A stretch of 64,000 nucleotides of DNA from Acidobacteriota bacterium (GCA_029776225.1 JAKOTR010000032.1:101008-165007); one strand, 5' to 3'. Positions 44,352-61,811 are shown, counted from the first letter of the stretch. The notes: generated by a model not told the origin, from the sequence alone. Program-made: numbers and translations.

Positions 44352-44410
44352 TCCCTCCTGAGGCTCGAATTTTTTGGTGGAGTGGACTGGTTGCTTAGCC
44401 GCTCCGCCTG

Positions 44411-44416
44411 TATAAT
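44411..44416 (+). promoter_or_regulatory. Promoter -10 element before the Gfo/Idh gene
   Basis: A perfect TATAAT lies 27 bp before the start codon. The best -35 candidate, TTGCTT (44391-44396), is only 14 bp away, so the promoter may need an activator. Immediately after the -10 there is an 11-bp palindrome, TGAGTCACTCA (44420-44430), a possible operator overlapping the ribosome-site region. Confidence 0.5.
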
Positions 44417-44442
44417 GATTGAGTCACTCAGGAGGTGAGCTG

Positions 44443-45900
44443 ATGGGCCTCAATCCCGCCATCACCAGGCGCGAGTCCCTTAAGAGGACCGCATCCGCGT
44501 TTATGATCCTCCCTGCCGGCCTCGCTCGCGGCTACGCTGCTAACCAGAAGTTGAATCTCGGCATCATCGGCCTCGCAGGCCAGGGACAGCGCGACGCCAA
44601 AGCCTTGCAGGCCCTGGGCGAAAACATCGCTGCGCTCTGCGACCCCGATACCGAAATGCTCGAGTTGCGCGCCCCCGATTACCCAAAGGCGAAACACTAC
44701 ACCGACTTCAGGAGAATGATCGAGCGCGAGAAGCTCGACGGCGTTGTCGTGGCCACGCCCGATCACAATCACGCTTATATCAGCGTCTGGGCCATGAAGC
44801 ACGGGCTGCATGTCTACTGTCAGAAGCCTCTGACCCAGACCGTGTACGAGGCCAGGGTGATGGCGCAGGTCGCCGCTGAGACCAAGGTCATCACGCAGAT
44901 GGGCACTTCCAGCGCCTCCGAGGCCCGCACCATGCGGACTGTCGAGTTCATCCGCTCCGGCGCTCTCGGGGAAATCAAGGAAATCCATGTTGCGACCGAC
45001 CGTCCCATCTGGCCCCAGGGCTACGACCGAGTGCCCGGCGAGGATCCCGTCCCCCGCACGCTTGACTGGGATCTCTGGCTTGCCCCTGCTCTCCCGCGAC
45101 CCTACCGCGCCAAGTACCCGGACGGCCATCCCGTCTACAATCCCCCGCCCGAAAAACGCCACCAGTCCGACTTCAAGGATGCCGGGCTGACCCCCGTTCC
45201 CCCGCTCGGCGTCTTCTACCATCCTTTCGTCTGGCGCGGCTTCACCGAGTTCGGCAGCGGTGCTCTCGGCGACATCGCGCCGCACAGCATGAACGTCATC
45301 TTCTGGGCGCTCGATCTCGGCGCGCCCTCCGCCGTCGAGGTCGTCGATACCAGCGGCATGAGAGGCGAGATGTTCCCGGACTGGACGATCATGCGCTTCG
45401 AGTGGCCCGCCCGCGGCGTCCATCCGCCGCTCAAAGTTTACTGGTACGACGGAGGCAAGCGCCCGCCTGCCGAGATCGCCGGCGCCGGGCCCCGCGAGCC
45501 CCCGCCTCCCGGAGCTCCCCCGGGCCTCGGTGCCGGACTGATCTGGATCGGCGAGAAAGGCAGCCTGCCGCAGGGCCGCGGGCCGTTCCTCGGCCGCAAG
45601 CCCGAGCCGGTCGTTATGCCCAACCCCATCGATTGGGGCCGCGAAGATGTGCACAAGGATTGGGTCGTGGGTGTGAAGTCCGGCAAGCAGCCCGGCTGTC
45701 ATTTCGGCTACGCCGGCCCTTTCACCGAGGCCTACCAGCTCGGCAACATCGCCCTGCGCGTGGGGCATCGCATTGAATGGGACCCGCTGGCGTTCCGCAT
45801 CACGAACTGCCGCGAGGCCAACCAGTATCTCAGCCGCGAATACCGGCGCGGCTGGGATCTCAAGGAAATCGCCGGGGATGCCGGCCGCGTTCCGGCTTGA
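44443..45900 (+). CDS. Tat-exported Gfo/Idh/MocA family oxidoreductase
   Basis: A 485-residue NAD(P)-dependent oxidoreductase with a twin-arginine signal (TRRESLKRTASAFMILPAGL, cleavage about residue 35). The NAD fold follows: LNLGIIGLAGQGQRDAKAL; then VVVATPDHNHAYISVWAMKHG and the conserved EKP-equivalent reads YCQKPLTQTV. The C-terminal domain has HSMNVIFWALDLGAP and related segments. AGGAGGTGAGCTG gives an excellent ribosome site for the ATG at 44443. Secreted members oxidise sugars or glycosides; the DUF1080 gene before it and the VCBS protein 10 bp after it suggest one catabolic cluster. Confidence 0.87.
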   Translation: MGLNPAITRRESLKRTASAFMILPAGLARGYAANQKLNLGIIGLAGQGQRDAKALQALGENIAALCDPDTEMLELRAPDYPKAKHYTDFRRMIEREKLDGVVVATPDHNHAYISVWAMKHGLHVYCQKPLTQTVYEARVMAQVAAETKVITQMGTSSASEARTMRTVEFIRSGALGEIKEIHVATDRPIWPQGYDRVPGEDPVPRTLDWDLWLAPALPRPYRAKYPDGHPVYNPPPEKRHQSDFKDAGLTPVPPLGVFYHPFVWRGFTEFGSGALGDIAPHSMNVIFWALDLGAPSAVEVVDTSGMRGEMFPDWTIMRFEWPARGVHPPLKVYWYDGGKRPPAEIAGAGPREPPPPGAPPGLGAGLIWIGEKGSLPQGRGPFLGRKPEPVVMPNPIDWGREDVHKDWVVGVKSGKQPGCHFGYAGPFTEAYQLGNIALRVGHRIEWDPLAFRITNCREANQYLSREYRRGWDLKEIAGDAGRVPA

Positions 45901-45910
45901 GGAACCAAGC

Positions 45911-47281
45911 ATGAAACTCAGATGGCTGATTCTGTTGCCCGCCCTGTGTGCGGCTGTCATCTATCTGACCGCCGCCGATTCTGCGAACACCGCTCCCAGG
46001 GAGCTGATGTTTGTCCCGGTGAAGATAGACGGTCCCGTTCACGACCCGCCGAACCACACTTACTGGTTCGGTCCCTTCGCCGAGTGCGCTTCGGTGCTCG
46101 ATATCGACGGAGACGGAAAATTGGATACCGCGGCCGGCAGAAATTACTATCTCGCTCCTAAGTGGACTAAGTTTGCGGATTATCGCGACGGTGCGGAAAC
46201 GAACGGCCCTGACGTGGATGATAACTACGAAGGGACGATGGACGTCAACAACGACGGCCGCCCCGACGTCCTCAGCTCCGGCTGGATGCGCCGCCAGGGC
46301 ATCTGGTGGTACGAGAACCCCGGCAAGGTCGGGGTGAAGTGGAACTCCCACGCGTTGCTCGAAGCCGACGGGGTGGAAGGCATGGTCATCGGCAACCTTG
46401 CAGGGCGCGACGGCAAGGACGTCCTCGTGAACTACTTCGCCCGCAAACCCGGCCGCAGCCTGATCTGGTTCGAGCACATCGACGAGCCGCCGTGGTTCAA
46501 ACAGCACACGCTCGGCCCCGAACACGTCGGCGTCAGCCACGGGAACGGCATCGGAGACATCAACGGCGACGGCCGCGACGATGTCGTCACCACCACCGGA
46601 TGGTTCGAGTCGCCACCGCGTCCCACCGAGGACCCGTGGATCTGGCATCCCGATTACAGTTTTTCCGCGTACGGCTCAGAAAGGCCAGGCGGGGCCGGTT
46701 TGCCCATGCTCGTCACCGACGTAAACGAAGACGGCCTGAACGACATCATTGTCGGCTCCGATCACGGCTACGGGCTCGGCTGGTACGAGCAGAAAATGGA
46801 AAACGGCAAGCGCAGCTTCGTTCTCCATTGGATCGAAACGGACTATCCCACGTTCCACACTATGGCCCTGGCGGATCTCGACGGAGACGGCAAGCCGGAA
46901 CTCATCACCGGCAAGCAACTACTGGCGCATAACGGAGGCGACGTCGGCGCTTTCGATCCTGTGTTCGTTTTCTATTACAAGATCGACAAAGGACGCTTCG
47001 AGCGCCACATCGTTTCTTACAGCTATCTCACGCCGTACTTTGGATCGGACAGCAAGGAACCACCGCCCAATTACGTGGTCGGGGTGGGAATGCGTTTGCA
47101 GGTGGAGGATATGGATGGGGATGGCAGGCCCGACATTGTGATCCCCTGCCGCACCGGCCTTTATATCTTCTTTAACAAAGGCTACCCGTCAAGAACGCGC
47201 GGAGTGAACTGGCTCCCCAAGCGGGAAAGCTATCCCTCGCACATTCCCTGGGAGACGAGGCAGCCGGCAAGAAAGAAATAG
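45911..47281 (+). CDS. Secreted FG-GAP/VCBS-repeat protein
   Basis: A 456-residue exported protein. MKLRWLILLPALCAAVIYLT is a signal peptide. The body contains six calcium-binding DxDGDG-type loops: DIDGDGKLD, DVNNDGRPD, DINGDGRDD, DVNEDGLND, DLDGDGKPE and DMDGDGRPD, each in a beta-propeller blade, as in FG-GAP/VCBS proteins. Many acidobacterial and planctomycete relatives are linked to secreted sugar metabolism, but none of the motifs is catalytic. GAGGAA overlaps the end of the Gfo/Idh gene, 10 bp upstream, so the two are cotranscribed. Confidence 0.86.
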   Translation: MKLRWLILLPALCAAVIYLTAADSANTAPRELMFVPVKIDGPVHDPPNHTYWFGPFAECASVLDIDGDGKLDTAAGRNYYLAPKWTKFADYRDGAETNGPDVDDNYEGTMDVNNDGRPDVLSSGWMRRQGIWWYENPGKVGVKWNSHALLEADGVEGMVIGNLAGRDGKDVLVNYFARKPGRSLIWFEHIDEPPWFKQHTLGPEHVGVSHGNGIGDINGDGRDDVVTTTGWFESPPRPTEDPWIWHPDYSFSAYGSERPGGAGLPMLVTDVNEDGLNDIIVGSDHGYGLGWYEQKMENGKRSFVLHWIETDYPTFHTMALADLDGDGKPELITGKQLLAHNGGDVGAFDPVFVFYYKIDKGRFERHIVSYSYLTPYFGSDSKEPPPNYVVGVGMRLQVEDMDGDGRPDIVIPCRTGLYIFFNKGYPSRTRGVNWLPKRESYPSHIPWETRQPARKK

Positions 47282-47287
47282 GAGAAC

Positions 47288-48529
47288 TTACTCCGACTTA
47301 TACGGCCCGAATACCTTGGTTACGCGGTGGCTCTCCGACTCGTCGTCCACGATCACGACGCGGTACTCGCCGCCGCCCGGCGATACCCGGATCACGATGT
47401 GCCCCCGCGCGCTTGCGATTTTCTCAATTCCGGTAACCACCAGCCGCGTCGCGTCGTGCAGGTCCGTCGCAAAAACTTCCCGCGGGCCCGGATACACCCG
47501 CTGCGACATTAGCCGCTGCCACACCCGCGTTGTCGGATGGCCGGTATCCCAAACTGAAAGCAGCCAGACGCGCGGGCGCAGCGTGGCCACAAAAAACTCG
47601 TTCTGCGAGTCGATGTATCCGTGGTGATTCAGAATGGCCGCTTCCACCGGGCCCACGGCCTTGGCCACGGGCGTTTCCACGTCGTGCCATTGCGGGAAGC
47701 CTTCCGAAGGAATGCCGGGAATGTCGCCGCCGTTGAAGAAGTCGAACCGGCCATAGCTCAACCGGAACGACGTGCTGCACATGTTTTCGCTCGGCCAGTC
47801 CGCGCGGGGAACTGAATCCAGCGGCGGAAAATGGCGCCGCGTCGCGGTGCCGACTCCGGTCCAGATCTCTCCGTTTGCGCCGATGTTGCGCACCTCGAAC
47901 TCCGGATACGCCTTTGGATTGCGGCGAAGCACGATCTGGTCCTTGCGCCCGGGGACGAAGCGCTCCACCCGCATTCCGTTGCGCTCCGTCTGCCACTTCA
48001 CGAAGGCGCGGTAATTCTTCGTCCCCGCGTCCTCGAGCGGAGCCGGGTAGTTGTAGTCGGGCCAGCCGCGGTCAAGCAGCGTGCCGATCCGCAGGCTCTC
48101 GCCCACCCGCGTCAGCCCCGTAAGCCTGTAGGCGCCCGATGCGGACATCGGCGTCTCCGGCCCCACCGCGCCCATGTGGTCGGCATGAAAGTGCGTCAGC
48201 AACACATAGTCGAGCGCCGGTTGGTCCATGTGCCGGAGGGCGTGGCGTATGTAGCGCTCGATCCACTCGCCTGCCGTCCGCGTGCCGTTGGGACGGTCCG
48301 GCGTGTGCTTCGGCGTCTTGCGCGCGTGCTCGCCCGCGTCCACCAGCATCGTCGTGCCGTCCGGGAAAATGTACAGCCCCGAATTCCCGCGGCCCGTGCT
48401 GATCTGGTGAATCTCAAGCATTCCCGGCTGCCAGGGAGTAATCTCTCGCCCGGCGGCGTCGTCCGCGGCGGCCGCAAGCTGAACCGCAACCACCGAAAAG
48501 AACAGGGACAGGACAGTGCGCACCATCAT
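47288..48529 (-). CDS. Secreted metallo-beta-lactamase fold (ComEC/Rec2-like) hydrolase
   Basis: A 413-residue protein with a signal peptide (VRTVLSLFFSVVAVQLAAAA) and a metallo-beta-lactamase domain. The zinc motif is LLTHFHADHMGAVG near residue 113; NSGLYIFPDGTTMLVDAG before it and NGGDIPG plus LNHHGYIDSQNEFF later match the stand-alone ComEC/Rec2-type MBL proteins. A few such proteins are phosphodiesterases; the activity here is unknown. Two adjacent ATGs (48529 and 48526) are possible starts. It converges with the VCBS gene and lies 19 bp downstream of the fibre-like gene. Confidence 0.84.
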   Translation of the reverse strand: MMVRTVLSLFFSVVAVQLAAAADDAAGREITPWQPGMLEIHQISTGRGNSGLYIFPDGTTMLVDAGEHARKTPKHTPDRPNGTRTAGEWIERYIRHALRHMDQPALDYVLLTHFHADHMGAVGPETPMSASGAYRLTGLTRVGESLRIGTLLDRGWPDYNYPAPLEDAGTKNYRAFVKWQTERNGMRVERFVPGRKDQIVLRRNPKAYPEFEVRNIGANGEIWTGVGTATRRHFPPLDSVPRADWPSENMCSTSFRLSYGRFDFFNGGDIPGIPSEGFPQWHDVETPVAKAVGPVEAAILNHHGYIDSQNEFFVATLRPRVWLLSVWDTGHPTTRVWQRLMSQRVYPGPREVFATDLHDATRLVVTGIEKIASARGHIVIRVSPGGGEYRVVIVDDESESHRVTKVFGPYKSE

Positions 48530-48548
48530 GTCCCGTCATTCTAATGCA

Positions 48549-50669
48549 TCAAGGATTTTGCTGCGCGGGCAATCTTACCACGCTGAAGTTGCGCAGGCTC
48601 ACCGTCTCCGCCGTCGGCCCGTTCATCTTACCCAGGAAATCGATTGTCAAAGGTGTGCTCAGCGAGTCCGGCGCGACGCCAACCGCCGCCTGGAACGTGA
48701 GCTGCGATCCCCAACTCTGAGCGCTGAGCTGCGTCCCGCCGGAGTAAATCGCCGCCTCGCCGCGGCCCGTCACCATCGTCTCGCCCGCCGCGCCGCTGCG
48801 CGAAACCAGCGTGCTACCACCCCAACGAACCTCAAATGAGAACCCCGTCAGCGTTCCCGAGTGCGCGTAATCGAACTTGATTTCCACCCGGTCTCCCGGT
48901 TTCAGGAGCCCGCCCGGGATGGTGCAGCTCCCCAGCCGCGTCAATCCGCTCGCGCTTGTCGACGCGCCTTCGCTCGCGCAGATCACCTGCGGCAGCGTGT
49001 GCTTTTGCCCGGCTTCAACCGTTTTGCGCGCCTGAATCCCGCTGTGATACCAGAAGTCCCCGTCGCTTGCCGTGTCTGGGTCCGCTGTACTCCCCGTGTC
49101 CTGCCACGCAGCGCGGCTCGCCGAAGTTGCCCCCCGGAACGACACCCCGGAGAACCGCCCCGCGGCGTCTATTTTCGCCAGCTCGCTCCCGCTTGCGTCC
49201 AACCAGCGCTGAAGCGGCTCGGCGCCTTGCCCCTGCCCGGCTCTCACTGTCAACGACGTCACTCCCATCGCCGGATACGAGTCGTAAACGTACAGCGTCG
49301 CGCCGCCCGTGTTGTTGCCCACGGAAAGCTTCCGGTTCGTGTTGTCCCACATCAGCCGCGCGGTGTTCTGCGCCAGGTTTCCCGACGCGTCTACGAACGG
49401 AACCGCGCCCGCCGTGAACCCTGTATACAGGCAGGTATTCCAGACCGCATCCGAACCGTTCGACATCAGGCACCGGTTCGGCGGCCCGATCGGCAGCCGT
49501 GTCCACACGGTTGGAGAACTGCCTTGCGCCACGATCAAATCCCCCCGCGACGGCGCCGCCGCAGCCGTGTCCGCGTGTATCGTGCTCAACAACCCGTGCG
49601 CGGTAGGCGTCCGCGCATCGGAAAGCCGCGGGTCCTGGTCCGTCACGTACCGGTTCGTGGCCGAGGGCGTGCCAAAAGTCCCGGCCAGCGCCGCCTTCTG
49701 CTGCGCCGTCGGATCGTTCGCGTTCGAATGCGTCGGATAATTCAGCGCCAACTTGCTCTCCCGGATTCCCGCCGCCTCGGCAACGTTCACGTCCGACACA
49801 ACGCCGATTCCGAGCTGCGGGTCGAACACCGGAGCCGACGCGTCCCCGACGCGGTAGCTCGCCAGCAGCACGTCGCCTTCCTGCGGAATCGACCCCGGGG
49901 CGAAGGTGATCGTGTTCCCGCTGATCACGTAGTCAACCCCCTGCTTTTGCAGCAGCCCGTTCCGGTACAGCGACAGGCTCGTCTCCGGCGACGGCGCATC
50001 CGCCAGCGTGAACACCGCGTTCGACCCGTTGATCAGCCCCGCCGGCGTTTCGCCATCGGTAAAGACCGGCCCGTAGCTCGCCGGTTCGCCACAAGGGCCG
50101 GCCGTCCCGTCCACCCGCACGCAATCGCTCAGGTTGCCGGCGACCGCCTGAAGCGCCCCGTCCGCGTCCGCGAAAACCACCCGCGACGGCGCGTACCCCG
50201 CGCCCTTCACCGGCCGCATCGCCAGCTCTTCCACCAGCCCCACGACGTCCGACTGCTGAATCGGAAGCATCTCGGGCGGCGGGAGCGTTACCGCGCCTGA
50301 TGTCGCCGTCACCCGCACGTCCCGCAGCCGCAGCGTCGCTGAACTCGGCGGCACGCTCCAGGTCTCCTGGAACTGGATCTTGCCGTCGCTGTTGTACCGC
50401 ACCGCGTAGTACGTGCCCGGGGAAGCGTTCGTCGTCGGGACGAGCTGCACCCGCAGGACGCCGTTCACGATCGGCACGGTGAGGCTGTGCGTGGCGATGG
50501 TCGACGCATCCGCTGCCTCGAAACTGCGCCACTCGATCATCAGCGTGCCGTTAAACGGCGTGCCGTCGGCCTTGTATAGCACGTCCTGTATCGTCGTCAA
50601 AGGTGGGGCCGCCCACCCGATCGCCATCCAACATGCCGCCGCCGCCAGCCAGCGCACCGCCGTTCTCAT
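48549..50669 (-). CDS. Secreted protein with phage-fibre-like repeats
   Basis: A 706-residue exported protein. The start at 50669 follows GGAGGTTAAGG, and MRTAVRWLAAAACWMAIGWA is a signal peptide. After an N-terminal beta domain (TTIQDVLYKADGTPFNGTL) there are DQDPRLSDARTPTAH and WDNTNRKLSVGNN, both of which resemble phage tail-fibre or tail-collar sequences. The C-terminus (from about residue 560) is a beta-rich lectin-like region (FDYAHSGTLTGFSFEVRWGG). No other phage gene is nearby. It could be a surface adhesin or a domesticated fibre; the function is not known. Confidence 0.65.
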   Translation of the reverse strand: MRTAVRWLAAAACWMAIGWAAPPLTTIQDVLYKADGTPFNGTLMIEWRSFEAADASTIATHSLTVPIVNGVLRVQLVPTTNASPGTYYAVRYNSDGKIQFQETWSVPPSSATLRLRDVRVTATSGAVTLPPPEMLPIQQSDVVGLVEELAMRPVKGAGYAPSRVVFADADGALQAVAGNLSDCVRVDGTAGPCGEPASYGPVFTDGETPAGLINGSNAVFTLADAPSPETSLSLYRNGLLQKQGVDYVISGNTITFAPGSIPQEGDVLLASYRVGDASAPVFDPQLGIGVVSDVNVAEAAGIRESKLALNYPTHSNANDPTAQQKAALAGTFGTPSATNRYVTDQDPRLSDARTPTAHGLLSTIHADTAAAAPSRGDLIVAQGSSPTVWTRLPIGPPNRCLMSNGSDAVWNTCLYTGFTAGAVPFVDASGNLAQNTARLMWDNTNRKLSVGNNTGGATLYVYDSYPAMGVTSLTVRAGQGQGAEPLQRWLDASGSELAKIDAAGRFSGVSFRGATSASRAAWQDTGSTADPDTASDGDFWYHSGIQARKTVEAGQKHTLPQVICASEGASTSASGLTRLGSCTIPGGLLKPGDRVEIKFDYAHSGTLTGFSFEVRWGGSTLVSRSGAAGETMVTGRGEAAIYSGGTQLSAQSWGSQLTFQAAVGVAPDSLSTPLTIDFLGKMNGPTAETVSLRNFSVVRLPAQQNP

Positions 50670-50995
50670 CCTTAACCTCCGAAAAAAAGATTGGGCCCGG
50701 ATCCACAAGAGAGCCGGGCCCCGCGCAGGGAGCGCAATTCGGTTTCAGTGTAGCGGCACACCTGGCGCGCGTCAGCTATTTGCAAAAACCTAAGTGAAAG
50801 GGAAACAGGGACTTATTTCGAGAGCTTCGCCGTGACCCCGCCCTGCGCCCCGGCGCGTTTTTCCCCGGCTTCGCATTACGCGCAGTTGGACGGACGATGC
50901 CCGGAGGGGGTGGAAGTGTGGACAAAAACACAACGGGCGCCGGAACCACTTGGTCCGCGGCGCCCGAAGTTTACTTACTGGTAGGTAGGTGTTGT
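50670..50995. other. Intergenic region between the fibre-like gene and rpoC
   Basis: Holds the fibre-like gene's ribosome site at its left end and the rpoC terminator at its right. In between (about 50700-50915) I see no ORF with a ribosome site and no clear repeat; a GC-rich stretch near 50715-50730 could form a weak hairpin. Confidence 0.6.
50921..50966 (-). terminator. Factor-independent terminator after rpoC
   Basis: On the minus strand, 29 bp after the rpoC stop, CGGGCGCCG and CGGCGCCCG form a 9-bp GC stem, extended by CGGACCA/TGGTTCCG with one bulge, and are followed by TTGTGTTTTTG. This closes the long rpoBC transcript. Confidence 0.82.
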
Positions 50996-55219
<4,224 letters not shown>

Positions 55220-55304
55220 GGTCTTTGCCTCCTAATAAAAACTCTTGCTCGCAGATGGTGGCGTGGATCGCCGCCGCCTTCCGCGATCCACGCACCACGT
55301 TCCT

Positions 55305-59615
<4,311 letters not shown>

Positions 59616-59973
59616 TCTTTAAACTCCTGAGAGCCGATAGGCTACAGCACAAGGCTATGTAACAGGCAAACACAGGCGCCAGCCTCCAGCGGCCGGTGCC
59701 AGAGTGACGCTAGTTGCCAGAGACCGGGCCCCGCCACGGCCCGGACCGGACTCCTCCGGCTGGGCCTGCCGGAGCGGTATTGCAACCAGGGAATCAAAAA
59801 AACAGTGATCTTGCGAGTGAAGCGGAGTCGCGGAAAGGAAGGATAAACCGCATTCTGATCCAGCGGGAGCTATGGTGCTTCTACACACACCCGCTTTAGC
59901 TTCAAACGGTCTGAAGACAGAAAAACAGGATGCGAGGTTCACGCACACTCGTTGTGGAATAAGCCCAGAATCG
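59616..59973 (-). promoter_or_regulatory. Long structured leader of rpoBC
   Basis: About 350 nt between the predicted start (near 59967) and the rpoB ATG, without an ORF that looks real. On the minus strand it contains a perfect 7-bp hairpin CTCCGGC/GCCGGAG (59754-59774), a second one CCGGGCC/GGCCCGG (59724-59744), a small CTTCA/TGAAG hairpin (59900-59916), and a run of seven Ts near 59796. The two GC hairpins lie only 9 bp apart, the strongest structure in the leader. Confidence 0.6.
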
Positions 59974-60002
59974 AGTCTATCAAACTCGCCAACGGGCGTC
60001 AA
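59974..60002 (-). promoter_or_regulatory. Sigma-70 promoter of rpoBC
   Basis: The minus strand reads TTGACG (59997-60002), 17 bp, TAGACT (59974-59979): close to consensus with optimal spacing. It lies after the rplL attenuator, so rpoBC can be transcribed apart from the ribosomal genes. Confidence 0.7.
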
Positions 60003-60046
60003 CTGCCCCCACCCGGACTTTTCCGTATCCGGCGGAAAAATCAGCT

Positions 60047-60091
60047 AAAACGGGGCCCCTGCCCCGCACAGGGCGGGACCGGCGTGCCCCG
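60047..60091 (-). terminator. Attenuator/terminator hairpin between rplL and rpoB
   Basis: On the minus strand 3 bp after the rplL stop, CGGGGC (60086-60091) pairs with GCCCCG (60051-60056) and encloses CCCGC/GCGGG; TTTT follows. A second hairpin, TTTTCCG/CGGAAAA, lies just beyond (60019-60039). A partial terminator between ribosomal and polymerase genes is known from E. coli; here it is inferred from sequence. Confidence 0.65.
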
Positions 60092-60094
60092 TCC

Positions 60095-60475
60095 TTACTT
60101 CACTTCCACGGTAGCGCCAGCGTCCGCGAACTTCTTCTTGATGGCTTCGGCTTCTTCCTTGTTCACGCCTTCCTTGATCGTCTTGGGAGCGCCATCGACC
60201 AGGTCCTTGGCTTCCTTCAGACCCAAGTTCGTGACCTCGCGGACCGCCTTGATGACGTTGATCTTGTTCGGCCCAACTGCCTGGAGGATAACGGTGAACT
60301 CAGTCTTTTCCTCAGCCGCGGGAGCTGCCGCCGCCGCAGTCGCCACCGGAGCTGCCGCTACCGCTGCTGCCGCCGCCGACACGCCGAAAGCTTCCTCAAT
60401 CCCCTTCACGAGTTGCGACGCTTCCAGCAGCGTCAGACCCTTAATCTGTTCCAGAATCGCGTTTACGTCCGCCAT
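60095..60475 (-). CDS. rplL: 50S ribosomal protein L7/L12
   Basis: A 126-residue stalk protein. The N-terminal dimerisation helices ([20 protein letters not shown]), an alanine-rich hinge (residues about 38-57), and the C-terminal factor-binding domain with [20 protein letters not shown] and [20 protein letters not shown] are all standard. The ATG at 60475 was chosen from this similarity; AAGGAG lies rather far upstream (13 nt). It follows rplJ by 78 bp. Confidence 0.97.
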   Translation of the reverse strand: MADVNAILEQIKGLTLLEASQLVKGIEEAFGVSAAAAAVAAAPVATAAAAAPAAEEKTEFTVILQAVGPNKINVIKAVREVTNLGLKEAKDLVDGAPKTIKEGVNKEEAEAIKKKFADAGATVEVK

Positions 60476-60553
60476 TTGTTTTTCCAAACTCCTTGATCGC
60501 TTGTAGCCGTAGCTTACTCCCGCCTCCCGGCGGCAAGCCGCAAGCCACAGGCT

Positions 60554-61084
60554 CTATTGCTCTTTAAACTTTTTCTCCTTGACAGCCTCGTTCAGGACCA
60601 CGGCCAGGTTCCTGGCCACCCCGTTCAGAGCCACCGCCAACCGCTGCGCGGGCGAGTTCACCAGAAACATCAACATGCCGATCAACTGCTCCTTCGACGG
60701 CAAGTTGGCCAGATCCTGGATCGTCCTGATGTCAATGACCCGCCCTTCCACCATGCCGGCCTTGAATACCAGCGTGGGATTGGCTTTCGCGTACGTCGTG
60801 AGCGCCTTGGCGAGCGCCACCGGGTCCGAGTCCGTATAGGCCAGCGAGGTCATCCCCGTTATGCCTTTCAGCATGCTCTCTGCGCTCGTCCCCTCAGCCG
60901 CCTTCTCCGCCAGGTTGTTCTTCACCACCCGGTACCGGCCGCCGGCCGCGCGGATTGCCTTACGCAGCTCGAAATCCTGCGCCACCGTGAGCTTCTCGAA
61001 GCCGGTCACGAACAGATGGCGCGCCTGCTCCAGCTCCTGGCGAAGCGCCTGTACTTCTTTCTGCTTGTCCGATCTCTTTTTCAC
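60554..61084 (-). CDS. rplJ: 50S ribosomal protein L10
   Basis: A 176-residue protein that anchors the L7/L12 stalk on 23S rRNA. Similarity covers the whole chain, with RYRVVKNNLAEKAAEGT in the RNA-binding domain and a C-terminal helix that binds L12 dimers. The start is GTG at 61084, after GGAGAACAATC. It lies only 22 bp after rplA, leaving no room for the L10 autoregulatory leader known from many bacteria. Confidence 0.95.
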   Translation of the reverse strand: MKKRSDKQKEVQALRQELEQARHLFVTGFEKLTVAQDFELRKAIRAAGGRYRVVKNNLAEKAAEGTSAESMLKGITGMTSLAYTDSDPVALAKALTTYAKANPTLVFKAGMVEGRVIDIRTIQDLANLPSKEQLIGMLMFLVNSPAQRLAVALNGVARNLAVVLNEAVKEKKFKEQ

Positions 61085-61106
61085 GATTGTTCTCCGTGCG
61101 GAAGGC

Positions 61107-61811
61107 TTAGATAGCCCTGGTGTTGAACGGGGTAACGTCCAGGCTCACCCCAGGCCCCATCGTCGAGCAGATCGTGGCGCTCCGAACGTACTTGCCCTTG
61201 GCCGCCGCCGGCTTGGCCCTGACTACCGCCTGGATCAGGGTCAGGGCGTTCTCCACCAGCTTCGGAGCCTCGAAGCTCGATTTGCCCACCGGAGCGTGGA
61301 TAATTCCGGTCTTGTCCACACGGAACTCCACTTTTCCGGCTTTCACTTCCCGCACCGCCTTGCCGACTTCCATTGTCACCGTGCCGGTCTTCGGGTTCGG
61401 CATTAGCCCGCGCGGGCCGAGCACTTTACCCAGCCTGCCCACGGACCGCATCATATCCGGGGTCGCGATCACCGCGTCGAAATCCAGCCATCCCCCCTGG
61501 ATCTTCTGCACCATGTCTTCGCCGCCGACGAAATCCGCGCCTGCTTCCTCGGCTTCCTTGTACTTATCGGGGCCGGCGATCACCAGCACCCGCTTGGATT
61601 TACCCAGCCCGTTCGGCAGCACAACCGTGCCCCGGACCATCTGGTCGGCGTGCTTCGGGTCAACGCCAAGGCGCAGGTGCAGCTCGATCGTCTCGTCGAA
61701 CTTGGCGAATTTCATCTTCTGGACCAGCGGGACGGCCTCTTCCAGGGAATACGGCTCCGGCCGGAGTTGCCCGATGGCAGATTGGTACTTTTTTCCTCTT
61801 TTGTGAGCCAT
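61107..61811 (-). CDS. rplA: 50S ribosomal protein L1
   Basis: A 234-residue L1 stalk protein. The signature [17 protein letters not shown] [20 protein letters not shown] and [15 protein letters not shown] near residue 135 are diagnostic; [18 protein letters not shown] follows. L1 helps deacylated tRNA leave the E site and often represses its own operon. It starts 92 bp after rplK. Confidence 0.97.
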   Translation of the reverse strand: MAHKRGKKYQSAIGQLRPEPYSLEEAVPLVQKMKFAKFDETIELHLRLGVDPKHADQMVRGTVVLPNGLGKSKRVLVIAGPDKYKEAEEAGADFVGGEDMVQKIQGGWLDFDAVIATPDMMRSVGRLGKVLGPRGLMPNPKTGTVTMEVGKAVREVKAGKVEFRVDKTGIIHAPVGKSSFEAPKLVENALTLIQAVVRAKPAAAKGKYVRSATICSTMGPGVSLDVTPFNTRAI

